Part shown: piece after piece, positions 52,401-61,039 of the stretch | How the letters are laid out: every line of letters begins with the position of its first letter | How positions within the stretch are numbered: position 1 is the first letter of the stretch | Assembly (NCBI GenBank): GCA_029721515.1 | Contig: CM056561.1 | Coordinates: 1,776,001-1,840,000 of the forward strand | Origin: Synanceia verrucosa | Taxonomy: Eukaryota > Chordata > Actinopteri > Perciformes > Synanceiidae | Length of the DNA stretch: 64,000 bases | Direction: 5' to 3' | Position numbers and translations under genes: made by a program | Notes under the pieces: generated by a model | Told to the model about the DNA's origin: nothing | The model's database searches: none | The model's input: only the letters and a program-made list of their open reading frames with translations

Positions 52401-55400
52401 AATTTGAAAATTCCTCGATAAATATATTTTATCATTACAGATATAATTTTGATTAAAGAGCTTGGATATTGGAGCATAATTTGTGATATTGGGCTATACA
52501 AATAAAGTTGACTTGACTTGACTTGACTTGGACATACTGGTGGATTAACCGTTACAGAAAAATTAAAAAAAATTCTGGTAATCAATAATCCTGTTAATTT
52601 AGAGCAGCGGTGGTAAACACCTGACACTGAGTGGTGGATAATAAATAAATGTACATATTTGTAATATTTTTTTCAATAGCCATGTATTATATTTTCATAC
52701 TTTTTACCATATTTATTAGTGCTTTTATTTATTTATTTTTTATTCTCTTTGTCATCTAATAAATAACTGAGTTTTTTGTATGAAAATGACAAATAAAATA
52801 CTGTATTACAGCTCGATTAGCGTCACAGAAACATGGATAAAAATAGGAAAAATGCCCTTTAAGTCTTGTTCTTGTGAAACCTTTCTGTTCAGAGGAACAT
52901 TATGGATGTAAATGTGCACACATATAGTTTATTTTTATTTTTTCCCTGCTCAGATTAATGATCTGGCCTCTAAAACCTGCCGTCTCTGGAGGAAATGTTC
53001 AAACTGCCTTTGGCGGGAGCCGAACTCTCAACAATTACTTGGTTGGTTTGTTCTTTCTAATTGAGATATATATATATGTCATGTTTCTAATCGTAGATAT
53101 GTCATCCTGAGCTGCTCCTAGCGTTAGCCGCTAGTCTCTTCCACTTTACATCCCGCCTCATGTGACTCATTAAACGCTGTTTAAACCCGTCATGTGAGCT
53201 TCTGCTGATGCGGCTTTAAGATGCAGCATCCTTCATGGCTGGGATGCCTGGTCGCCATGGTGACGCCCGGTCCGTTATAAGGCGCCATGCGAGGCCTCCA
53301 TCATCTCACTGGGCTGGTTGTGTAACCTCCCTCCTTCTCTCCTCTCTCCGTCTCCTTTCCTTCACTTCCTGCCGTCAGAAACAGAGTTGAACACTGACCC
53401 CCTGTGGAAAAGAGAGGAGATGGAAAATGTTGTTTCAAAAAACAAACAAAGAACAGAGCAAAAGCTGAACAGAATGAAAAGGAATCTATTTTAATAATAA
53501 TAATAATGATCAACCTCTTGTGTCTCCCAGGTCTTCACTCGCTATGGGAAGTGTTACACCTTCAACGGCGGCGGTGACGGACGGCCTCCGCTCATCACCA
53601 CAAAGGGAGGTATGGGTAACGGTCTGGAGCTCATGCTGGACATCCAGCAGGACGAGTACCTGCCCATCTGGGGCGAGACAGGTGAGCGCCACACCTGGTT
53701 ATCACTGCTGCATTTTTTAACTCCTTTATATTCGTTCCTGTGTCTGGATCCATGACACATGAGTAATAAGTTACTTTCATGGGTGATGAAATCCATCAAT
53801 GTCTCAAAGATCTTCAGTTTAGAGTCACAGAGGAGGAAAGAAACCAGGAAATAATCACATTTAAGACTAGTTTCCCTTTAAAAAAAATACCCAAAGCAAA
53901 ATAATTATCTGTTAATTTCAAAGGTGATGAGTAATTTATTTACTTAAAGCTTTATCCTCCTCCTAATATAAGATATATTCCATTTTTTTCAGTGAATTCA
54001 AAGCTGAAGTGTCTCAAACTCTCAAACTGATTATTAAAATAGTTTCTTATTTCTGACTTTGTTACTGTGTCTGGATTCACATAAATTATCAATATAATAG
54101 ATTACTTTCACTGTTGATTAATCGATCAGTGAAAATGTCTCAAATATATTAAGTTCACAGAGGAGGGAAGAAATCAGGAAATATTAACATTTAAGAATCA
54201 GAGAATTTTATTTCCTTAAAAATGGCTCAAAGTGAAATAGTTGGTGATTAATTTCATACTTTATTTATTAGCTTATAAGTCAAAGCTGAAGAGCCTTGAA
54301 ATGAAATAGTTGCAGATTATTAATAGATTATCAGGTAAAGCTGATCGATTAATCGATTAATCATTGTTTCTTTGGCTTCCTGCAGATGAGACGTCGTTTG
54401 AAGCCGGGGTCAAAGTTCAGATCCACAGTCAGGACGAGCCGTCCTTCATCGACCAGCTGGGGTTCGGAGTGGCGCCTGGTTTTCAGACGTTCGTTTCCTG
54501 TCAGGAGCAGCGGGTATAAATATGTATTTATCCTTTATCTATTTTAACCTGTTTGCTTCTTTCTTTTCTCTAGAATTAATGATTCATTTCTAGATCTCAA
54601 GAATTAAACTTGTGCCTTTAAGATATGTGTGTGACTTATAACCAATATAGATCAGTAAATAATGTCTAAGTGTCTGATTAAGGAATAAACCAGGTGAAAA
54701 AGGCGTCTTATGTTCAACATGAGTGGACAAAATACTTAACTAAAGAAAGAAAGAAATGTGCAACAGCTGCAACACAAAGTAGGAAAATGTGAATTTGACA
54801 AAAATAATTTGATTTTTATTATTAAAGATATCTTTTTGATTAAAGAGCTTGCACATAGTGATGCATTAACCATTACAGAAACATTAGTAATATTCTGGTA
54901 ATCAGTAAAACTGTTCATTTAGAGCAGCGGGTGTACTTTTTTAGCCTATTAATTTGTGTTTTTATTTCTTTATTTTTTATTCTATTTATCATCTGAGCTC
55001 TGTATCTGTTTTTAATATTTTTTAATAATTATTGATTCTATTCTAGTTTACTTTTTTACGCTTTTATTTATTTATTTATCATCTGATAAACAGATAAAGA
55101 GTGTTGGATTTGTGTGTGTGTGTTAATAATAAAAAGTCCCTCATGTTTCTTGCAGCTGATTTATCTTCCTCCTCCTTGGGGCGACTGCAAAGTGACGGCG
55201 ATGGACTCTGACTTCTTTGACAGCTACAGCATCACCGCCTGTCGCATCGACTGCGAGACGCGTTACCTGGTGGACAACTGCAACTGCCGCATGGTGCACA
55301 TGCCCGGTAGGAGAACGCTCACTTCCTGTGTGTCCTGTCAGAGTTACTCAGTGAAAAAAGTTCTGTGAGAGTTTGTGTGTTTGGCTGCAGGTGACGCTCC

Positions 55401-55701
55401 CTACTGCACACCTGAGCTGTACAAACAGTGTGCCGACCCGGCCCTTGGTAAGAAAAGAGCTTTTTTTTTATTTTTATTAGGATAAAAGCAGAATGTGAAC
55501 AGTCAAAGTGAACTCTGCAGTTGTTTCTCTGCAGACTTCCTGGTGGAAAGTGACAACGACTTCTGTGTCTGTGAGACGCCGTGTAACATGACCAGATACA
55601 GCAAAGAGCTGTCCTTCGTCAAGATCCCCAGCAAAGCTTCAGCTAAATACCTGGCTAAGAAATACAACAAGTCTGAGCAGTACATCAAGTAAGAGTCCAC
55701 C

Positions 55702-55794
<93 letters not shown>

Positions 55795-55847
55795 ACCTGG
55801 CTAAGAAATACAACAAGTCTGAGCAGTACATCAAGTAAGAGTCCACC

Positions 55848-55894
<47 letters not shown>

Positions 55895-55976
55895 TTATTA
55901 TTATTATTATTATTATTAATACCTGGCTAAGAAATACAACAAGTCTGAGCAGTACATCAAGTAAGAGTCCACCTGA

Positions 55977-56044
<68 letters not shown>

Positions 56045-56325
56045 TATTATTATTATTATTAATACCTGGCTAAGAAATACAACAAGTCTGAGCAGTACAT
56101 CAAGTAAGAGTCCACCTGAATATATATATATATCATTATTATTATTATTATTATTAATACCTGGCTAAGAAATACAACAAGTCTGAGCAGTACATCAAGT
56201 AAGAGTCCACCTGAATATATATATATATATATATATATCATTATTATTATTATTATTATTAATATTATTAATACCTGGCTAAGAAATACAACAAGTCTGA
56301 GCAGTACATCAAGTAAGAGTCCACC

Positions 56326-56398
<73 letters not shown>

Positions 56399-56586
56399 TT
56401 ATTATTATTATTATTATTAATACCTGGCTAAGAAATACAACAAGTCTGAGCAGTACATCAAGTAAGAGTCCACCTGAATATATATATATATATATATATC
56501 ATTATTATTATTATTATTATTAATATTATTAATACCTGGCTAAGAAATACAACAAGTCTGAGCAGTACATCAAGTAAGAGTCCACC

Positions 56587-56631
<45 letters not shown>

Positions 56632-57234
56632 TTATTATTATTATTAATAATACCTGGCTAAGAAATACAACAAGTCTGAGCAGTACATCAAGTAAGAGTC
56701 CACCTGAATATATCTGTCATTATTATTATTATTATTATTCATATTATTATTAGTCCAATAAACAATTATAGACAGCTCTTTGGTTGATTTAGCAGCACAC
56801 CATAGAATAATAGAAAAAATAGAATTAAAAAAATAAAAATGATATACATTGCATGTACATATATTTAATACCCAATTGTGATTGCTTGATTGTGGAGTTG
56901 GTGTTTTTTTTTTTTATAGCAGACTGTTGCTATGGACGTAGTTCTGAACTCTGTCAAATTATTAATTTTCTTCATAAATTAGCTGTGTAATAAAAGGAAT
57001 AAGGGATAAATAAGGGATTGTGTGCATCGTTGACATCTTTTATTAAGCACTTATCAATGCTGAATATTAATGTTTTGTTCTCTTTTCTCCACAGAGATAA
57101 TATTCTGGTCTTAGACATCTTTTTTGAGGCGCTCAACTATGAAACTATTGAGCAGAAGAAAGCGTACGAAGTGGCTGGACTTCTAGGTACGTCAGCTCTG
57201 TTAGTCCTGTGGATTCCTGTCCTCATTAGAGATC

Positions 57235-57282
<48 letters not shown>

Positions 57283-58453
57283 TCAGGTGACATCGGCGGT
57301 CAGATGGGGCTTTTCATCGGGGCGAGCATCCTCACCATCCTGGAGATATTTGACTACCTGTATGAGGTGAGTCTTTACTGGAGGTCGGAGGCTCTTTGAG
57401 GCATTTTAAGGGAATATTTTATGAACTTAAAGGGAGAACAAAAAATCTGCACATGGTTTTATTTTAAAGGCAGATTTCAGGATATTCAGAGCTGAACAGA
57501 TATTATCAGAGCAGCAGCATTTAACATCTCAGTCAAAAAATAAGAATGTTTAGGAACTTTATTTTACATTTTCTGCTAAATATTGTACGTTTTACTCCAC
57601 TGATAGCTTAGGTCTCTTTACAGATTTGAAATATAATAATCTATTTAAATATGAGGTATTATGGACAATTTTACTCACCTCTGGGTGTTCTTTATCATCA
57701 TTTATGTGACAAAATTAAAGTGAGGAATGTTTTCTTTTCTGTGTATATCCTTTTCAAAATGATGCTGTAAATTTAATTTTTTTCATGTAATATTCATGTC
57801 TCTGCGATGCAAAACATGAGGTTGCATGTTTAAATCTGAGCTATTATCTACAATTTTGAGGTACTGTATTTTCTGCAAATTTACAGCCTCCGTCCACTGT
57901 TTTAATTTTCACTCCATTACATGTGTAAGACAACAGATAAGTTAAGATAATCCTTTATCTTTCCCTTTTTGAGGGAAAGTGGAGAAACAATACAAGAAAA
58001 AAATATAAAAAAAAGAACATCTGCAGAAAAAAAGTGGAAAAAACTAAGGCATCATATGAACAAGATTTTTTTTTACAGATTTGTATTGATAATAGAACAT
58101 ATTAAAATATTAGGTATAATGTACTATTTCTATTCACTTCAAAGTGTCTTCGTGTCATCATTTATCCATTTAATTTAAATTTATTTTAAGGTCAACCATG
58201 AGGTTTTTCCTAAACCTAAGTGCACCTTAGTTTGTGCTTCATGTTCATAAAGGTGTGTAATATTGACCCGTTTCAGGAGGTGGCCGTCACGGCGCAGATA
58301 TTATAGATTATATGAATTGTGTTTCTGCAGGTGATAAAGTTCAAGCTGTGTCGCTGCTCCGATAAGAAGCACAAACACAACAACAACAACAACGACCAGG
58401 GGACGGTCCTGAGCTTAGACGACGTCAAGTGTCACGTCAGTAACTTCCACTAA
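13765..58453 (+). CDS. asic1: acid-sensing ion channel 1, complete, 10 coding exons (497 aa)
   Basis: Proton-gated, amiloride-sensitive Na+ channel subunit of the DEG/ENaC family; trimeric, in neuronal plasma membrane. Exons: 13765-14126, 20289-20484, 53531-53681, 54386-54513, 55156-55306, 55391-55447, 55535-55688, 57095-57186, 57287-57366, 58331-58453. They total 1494 bases in frame, and all introns are GT-AG. The N-terminus has the His-Gly gating motif (H28 G29 in STLHGI). TM1 is about residues 43-62. The extracellular domain holds conserved Cys pairs, H73 (YPHVTKLDE), the acidic-pocket pair D227 E228 (QQDEYLP) and an N-glycosylation site NMT in exon 7. TM2 is about 427-457 with the GAS selectivity filter at 442-444 (LFIGASIL). 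The start resembles the ASIC1a form (MDLKVE), with an in-frame stop four codons upstream. The C-terminus is shorter than the human one (528 aa) and has a run of five Asn. No alternative ASIC1b-type first exon was found. Paralogue assignment among teleost asic1 copies is not settled. Confidence 0.95.
14220..14660 (-). repeat. dispersed repeat family B, copy
   Basis: Shares blocks with 2695-2830, 22230-22640, 52340-52630 and 54830-54940: a CTCTTTAATCAAAATGATATC-like block, and the block AAAAAGGTGAATTCAGTTTAAATTCCT, which here reads opposite to the copies at 2775-2825 and 22430-22480. Non-coding and unclassified. Confidence 0.6.
16600..17100. promoter_or_regulatory. possible regulatory block in asic1 intron 1
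   Basis: Higher-complexity, G+C-richer sequence with no copy elsewhere in the window, in an otherwise AT-rich intron. Only composition and uniqueness support it. Confidence 0.2.
18430..18760. promoter_or_regulatory. possible regulatory block in asic1 intron 1
   Basis: Unique block with GCGCCGCCGACAGCGCCGAG near 18568 and homeodomain-like ATTAG/CTAATCATTAG sites near 18713-18742, between repeats. Enhancer function is only inferred. Confidence 0.25.
19445..19650 (+). repeat. dispersed repeat with CTCF-like motif, copy B
   Basis: CCAGCAGGGGGCGAC at 19461-19475, followed by the same TTATTCCCTCAGTAAACATTG and GAGTTTATGGTCTCAGTC blocks as the copy at 12255. It lies 640 bases before asic1 exon 2. 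Confidence 0.7.
22230..22640 (+). repeat. dispersed repeat family B, copy
   Basis: Carries the full order of blocks: CCACCACCCAGTGTCAGGTG, a TTCATCAAAATTATATCTTC block, CACTGAGTTCACTACTCTTC, AATTTAAACTGAATTCACC, and a tail with TTCTGGTAATCAGTAATGCT. Shorter copies are at 2695-2830, 14220-14660, 52340-52630 and 54830-54940. Confidence 0.6.
24895..25165 (+). repeat. GCTGCAAC-type palindromic element (hAT-like MITE), copy
   Basis: Contains the blocks shared with other copies: CTTCTTAAATGTGAATATTTGC, a CACCATTTTCTGATATTTT block and AACTAATCGATTAATCCAGAAA. Related copies are at 4437-4697, 26305-26523, 45333-45545 and 49616-49850. The hAT assignment rests on the terminal sequence of the family and is an inference. 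Confidence 0.55.
26305..26523 (+). repeat. GCTGCAAC-type palindromic element, copy
   Basis: Starts AACTGCAACGATCAGTCAATC and ends ATCATTAGCTGCAGC, with the CACCATTTTCTGACATTTTA block inside. A more decayed relative follows at about 26690-26975. Confidence 0.55.
27517..28120 (+). repeat. duplicated ~150-bp block flanking a dispersed repeat
   Basis: 27517-27682 and 27973-28120 are close copies (shared GCTGAGCCAGCACATTTATT, TTTCTCTTCCTTTCTTGAGC, CACATCAGCCCCTATGGGC). Between them lies a copy of the CTCF/GATGGC-type repeat lacking its CTCF-like part. A CT microsatellite follows at 28132-28160. Confidence 0.7.
28690..29000 (+). repeat. dispersed repeat (CTCF-motif family), copy D
   Basis: Shares AAACATTGTAAACATGAGTT and TATGGTCTCAGTCTCTAGTT with copies at 12255 and 19445, and then leads directly into the GATGGC minisatellite. 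The CTCF-like segment is missing. Confidence 0.6.
28975..29250 (+). repeat. GATGGC minisatellite (units of about 20-24 bases)
   Basis: About a dozen imperfect units of the form CCAAAAACCAAGATGGCGA. The AAGATGGC core resembles the YY1 motif. Single or double units also occur near 12770 and 27918-27950 in the related dispersed repeat, so the array probably grew from it. The plus frame stays open for 80 codons only because of the repeat. Confidence 0.75.
30594..30810 (+). repeat. TTTAGG-type minisatellite, about four units of ~60 bases
   Basis: Units built on GGTTTAGGCAACAAAACTACT followed by TTAGGAAAAGGT. Scattered single units occur near 31130, 31500-31570, 31690, 36220 (reversed), 37745 and 58210 (reversed). 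Non-coding. Confidence 0.6.
31886..32382 (-). mobile_element. piggyBac-like MITE, copy 2 (497 bp)
   Basis: Flanked by TTAA on both sides, with inverted ends TTAACTCTTTGAGTG and CACTCAGTGAGTTAA. The interior is the reverse complement of the copies at 64 and 51362. It interrupts a segment whose uninterrupted relative lies at about 31360-31480. No transposase frame. Confidence 0.75.
33835..34420 (+). repeat. 98-bp tandem array, about six units
   Basis: Unit starts at 33835, 33934, 34032, 34130, 34228, 34303 (after a shortened unit) and ends near 34400. Each holds CTAACATTAGCTTAGG, CCCAAACTCCAGGAA, ATGCACCATTAGCACTG and GCTCAGCTG. Adjacent units differ by only a few bases. Confidence 0.9.
36536..36601. 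repeat. TG microsatellite
   Basis: About 33 TG units with a few CG interruptions at the left end. Confidence 0.95.
36690..37250. promoter_or_regulatory. candidate conserved non-coding element, asic1 intron 2
   Basis: Unique, complex sequence without family repeats. It has a TTTTAATTATAATAG homeodomain-type site near 36840, GCGCATGCATG near 36764 and several CpGs. The 73-codon plus frame at 36909 has no recognisable similarity. Confidence 0.3.
38530..39110. promoter_or_regulatory. candidate conserved non-coding element with octamer motif
   Basis: Unique block with a perfect POU octamer ATGCAAAT at 38937-38944 next to CAATTTCATATCC, and other AT-rich factor-like sites (CAATTATCTATAAG). It lies in asic1 intron 2; function not shown. 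Confidence 0.3.
40355..40401. repeat. TA microsatellite
   Basis: Uninterrupted TA run of about 23 units in asic1 intron 2. Confidence 0.95.
43030..43420. promoter_or_regulatory. candidate conserved non-coding element, asic1 intron 2
   Basis: Unique sequence of mixed composition between repeat-rich stretches (for example GGACGATACGCAGTG and CGCCGTAAATTATGAG). No open frame of note. Confidence 0.25.
43633..43790 (-). repeat. non-LTR-type tail fragment
   Basis: Begins AGATAAAATAAGATAAACC then TTTATTTG, followed by A-rich sequence (GTAAATGTGCAAATAAATGA) similar to the fragment at 1105-1330. Truncated and non-coding. Confidence 0.4.
45722..46375 (-). mobile_element. GCTGCAAC-type element split by a younger hAT insertion
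   Basis: The left part starts AGGGCTGCAACTAACC at about 45722. The right part resumes after 46237 with ATATTCACATTTCAGAAGC and ends near ACTGATCGATTGATC. The reverse-oriented family blocks are continuous if 45885-46237 is removed. Confidence 0.5.
45885..46237 (+). mobile_element. hAT-type MITE with 8-bp target duplication (353 bp)
   Basis: Ends TAGGGATTATCC and CAGACATCCCTA, with inner inverted stretches TTGCCGATATCTGATATT and GGGCCGATATTATC. It is flanked by ATTAAGAG (45877-45884) and ATTAAGAT (46238-46245), a 7-of-8 match as expected for hAT. It includes a 21-bp unit repeated three times (GCCACGAGCTAGCCTGTTA, 46009-46062). Confidence 0.75.
48400..48990. promoter_or_regulatory. candidate conserved non-coding element, asic1 intron 2
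   Basis: About 600 bases of unique, balanced-composition sequence with TCTCTCTAATTAAGTG near 48630 and TGACTCAGGGTC near 48748. No repeat family is represented. Confidence 0.3.
49616..49850 (+). repeat. GCTGCAAC-type palindromic element, copy
   Basis: Starts CAGAGCTGCAACGATTAATC and ends TTAGTTGCAGCCCC, the best-preserved inverted ends in the window. I could not find a convincing 8-bp target duplication. Confidence 0.6.
50380..51130. promoter_or_regulatory. candidate conserved non-coding element, asic1 intron 2
   Basis: The longest repeat-free complex block of the intron, with homeodomain-type sites (GATTAATCAC near 50678, CAATAATTAATTC near 50930). It lies 2.4 kb before exon 3. Regulatory function is inferred only from composition and uniqueness. 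Confidence 0.35.
51362..51757 (+). mobile_element. piggyBac-like MITE, copy 3 (396 bp)
   Basis: TTAA at both edges; inverted ends TTAACTCATTGACTGCCA and TGGCACTCAAAGAGTTAA. Same orientation as the copy at 64-371 and the reverse of 31886-32382. Non-coding. Confidence 0.75.
52340..52630 (-). repeat. dispersed repeat family B with TTGAC tail
   Basis: Shares AAAGAGCTTGGA-, ACCGTTACAGAAA- and AGAGCAGCGG-type blocks with 22230-22640 and 54830-54940. It is interrupted by AATAAAGT followed by four TTGAC units (52503-52530), a non-LTR-type tail. Confidence 0.5.
55646..56750 (+). repeat. compound tandem array of exon 7 end plus splice donor (nine copies)
   Basis: A 62-bp block (AATACCTGGCTAAG to CCACCTGAATAT) runs from the end of asic1 exon 7 across its donor into the intron. 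Eight further identical copies start at 55792, 55918, 56061, 56156, 56270, 56419, 56531 and 56649. Copies are joined by (TA)n, TCATT and (ATT)n of varying length, giving a period of 95-149 bases. Each copy keeps the donor CAA|GTAAGAGT; the GTs are at 55689, 55835, 55961, 56104, 56199, 56313, 56462, 56574 and 56692. Real exon use is assigned to the first, because only it continues the upstream coding sequence. Confidence 0.95.
57237..57281 (+). repeat. ATT microsatellite abutting the exon 9 acceptor
   Basis: About 15 TTA units end directly at TTTCAG|GTGACATC. Intron 8 (57187-57286) is only 100 bases long, nearly half of it this repeat. Confidence 0.95.
57540..57930. repeat. dispersed repeat family C (TACTCCA.TACATGTAT type), copy
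   Basis: Contains TTTTACTCCACTGATAGC, TTTACAGATTTGAAATATAA and TATGAGGTATTATGGACAA. The same blocks recur several times at 61040-61620 and 62570-62930 and in weaker form at 30190-30290 and 30940-31025. Common-looking teleost repeat, unclassified. Confidence 0.55.
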
Positions 58454-60780
58454 GCTCCTGCTTCGACGCCGGGAGGACGCCGTTCCTTTCCCTCGGGCTT
58501 CGTCCGGACAGGAAGTGGTTCAGGTTTGAGAGGTGGAAACAGCACGTGGCCGAAAGAAGCTAGGAGAAGCCACATGAGGCGGCAGGACGGCCCGCCGGTC
58601 GAAGGGTCGTCGTGATGAATTAACTGCATGTAAACATCTTCTCCAGACATTACCAGGCTCAGTGAGCGACAGGAAGTGAGCCGAGGTTCAGCGGTACCGA
58701 TCCAGACGAGCAGCGTCCTTAAATAACCGATGTCCACCCACAAAACATCATTTCTGATCTCAGTTTCTGTGTTTCTTAGCCTCGTGGTCTTGTGACCGAC
58801 TTCCTCCCCCGTTAATACTCTTCATACATGTACATATATATATCATTATTATTATTATTATATATACTGTACTTATATTGTACTACCTCTTTACGCAGGG
58901 TGAGAGCCCTTCAGAGTCTACAAGCAGAGCGAATTCATGATAACAGAAACAAACGTTTTCATGTGAAATGAGCAGAAAAGACTACAGAACAGAGTCTTTA
59001 TTAATTATTATTAATAGTGTTAATAATAAAACAGAGCTACAGTATATCTGGTGAAAAGGGACATAATTAAGACGTGCACTTTTTCACGATAGAAAACTCC
59101 AGATCCCACGGGTGCAGTCAGGGTTCCCACGGTTCCTTAAAAAGTCTTAAAATGTCTTCAATTAAAATCCGGGTAATTAAGGTCTTAAACTGCCTTAAAT
59201 TTACCGTAGATTTGCTGTAGGTATTAAATTTTCATGGTGCGTTTAAAGCCAATAGGAAAACACAGCATTCAGAGATATACTGCAAATTTGTGTGTTATTT
59301 TGTTCTTGAAAGTTGTGAAATTAAATTTGTAGAAAACAGTGTCATGCCTTCAATTATTGCAAGTGTTAAAGGACTGGAAAAAAAAATCATAAAAATTATC
59401 AGAGATTATTCAGTTATCGGAAAGTATTAAATTTGCATTTATTTTGTTAAACAAACTGTCGGCGTTACCTTTATAAACGATCATCAGATATTAATTATCC
59501 AGAAATCAACACATGATTCATTCATTAACTCTCAAAACCATGAGATAAACGATTTTAGCAGTCAAACGTGACATTAGTGTAAATAAATGTGGCGACTTTA
59601 TTCTGAAAATCCATGAAGAAAAATAAAACAATACAGAGGAAGTCATGGAGACTTCATGTGTTTTTCTGCAGCCGCCATGATTGTAGTTTTTGTCCTTTTC
59701 CAGCCGTCTTGGTTTGGTGCATTTTTGTCGTTTATTGAACATGTTTCATATTTGAACTTGCTGTTACAGGAACATCTGGAAAGATAAATCTTTAGAACAT
59801 CTGGAGGCTAATAGTGTCCAACTTAGCTTAGCATGAAGAGTGGAAACAGCTATCTGTGAATAAAAATATATAAGAGCCTTTTTTAAGCCCTGAAACCTGC
59901 TTTTCTATTCTTTCACAAAGACACTTTTTTTTTAAATTAAATTCTTCATTCTTATTCGATCACAACGTTCTACGGTCTTTAAGCTGCTCTGATCTCAGAC
60001 TCTGGAGGATTTTTAGCTGATTAATTCAGTAATTAGCTGCTTAATAAAAGGGACAATGTGGAATAAAACCCTGTCAGGGTGAATGCACAACAACTGGCCA
60101 GAGAGAGACAAAACCTCTGCTTTAAAACACTTTTAGTATGTTTGAAGAACACACAGTTAACTGAGCTCAGTGTCATCATATGAAAAGAGATGAATGGATG
60201 CAGGAAAGTCAAATAAAATGCACACAGAACAGTCTGATCTGTGTGGTGATGATTTATCGCTGCAGACGCAGAAATCAAAGATATAAACACACATTAATTT
60301 AACACGTAGATGCTGTTTGACACATTTAGATTAAGTCAGTGAGTATACATATCTTCTAGGGCTCTGCGTTGCATGTATCACTGTACAGTCAGTGTTTGTT
60401 TGTTTGTTTGTTTGTTTGTTTGTGTTGAAGATCCCACCCTGAACGCTGCATCTGTTATTTAACACGGCCTCTATCTGGACTCTTGTTGACAGAAATCAAA
60501 AGTTGTGTAGTTGTGTTGTTATTTATGAAGCACAGTGCCGTCGACTGCAACCTGATGTAAATACTGGATAATAATAATAATAATAATAATAATATCATTG
60601 TGTTATTAGTCTGCTCTGAGTAACACTGTACATGTTGTGTTTATTAATTTAATATCAGATTATTCTGTGTCTCTGCAGGTTTATTCATGAGAAATGTTGA
60701 AAATCTGATCATATTGTTTTGTTTTGTTCGCCAGTAAACAGAAATGAACAGCTGGTTGTTTTTTGTTTTTTGTTTTTCAG
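58454..60780 (+). other. asic1: asic1 3' region, probable 3' UTR
   Basis: Follows the asic1 TAA (58451-58453). G+C-rich for about 300 bases, then AT-rich. A first AATAAA lies at 59025-59030. Sequence from 59100 to 59450 starts CAGGGTTCCCACGGTTCC, a typical teleost dispersed element. (GTTT)n at 60396-60424 and (AAT)n at 60565-60593. The true 3' end cannot be chosen from sequence. SMARCD1, which lies between ASIC1 and GPD1 in human, was not found. Confidence 0.5.
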
Positions 60781-61039
60781 TGCATGACATCATCCATCTC
60801 CGACCGCCTCGCTTCCAGGTTTGCTTTGTTTGTTTTTTTGTTTTTTTTTAAATATATTTTCCATTCTTTTGTTTCTGTTTTTAGACATGAAAGTGGGATT
60901 ATTTTACTCTGGTGATGATGTATAAATTCATAACTGACTTATAAAAATGATAAAAATGCTAACTTGGCGTTACTTTTATTAATTCAGGATGTTCTGTGTC
61001 ATCATTTATTACAGAAATTAAAGGAATGTCTCTTTTTTG

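Larger units (their letters stand above)
20485..53530 (+). other. asic1: asic1 intron 2 (33 kb)
   Basis: One intron covers half the window; exons 2 and 3 join in phase 0 as VVFTRYGKCYTF across GTGAGT and CTCCCAG. Content in order: repeat family B (22.2-22.6 kb); AT-rich unassigned sequence (22.6-26.3); GCTGCAAC elements (24.9-27.2); a duplicated block around a repeat (27.5-28.1); a GATGGC minisatellite (28.98-29.25); a TTTAGG-type repeat (30.6-31.2); a piggyBac-like MITE (31.9-32.4); a 98-bp tandem array (33.8-34.4); a TG microsatellite (36.5); candidate regulatory blocks (36.7-37.25, 38.5-39.1, 43.0-43.4, 48.4-49.0, 50.4-51.1); a nested hAT (45.9-46.2); and a second piggyBac-like MITE (51.4-51.8). 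No nested gene with recognisable protein was found. Confidence 0.8.

Noticed and set aside
55503..55895. Minus-strand frame with Tyr-Ile runs
   Set aside because: It reads through TA and ATT microsatellites and the antisense of exon 7; not a gene.
57018..57290. Frame reading through intron 8 into poly-Tyr as an alternative asic1 end
   Set aside because: The poly-Tyr is the ATT repeat of intron 8; the splice sites at 57186 and 57287 restore the conserved protein.
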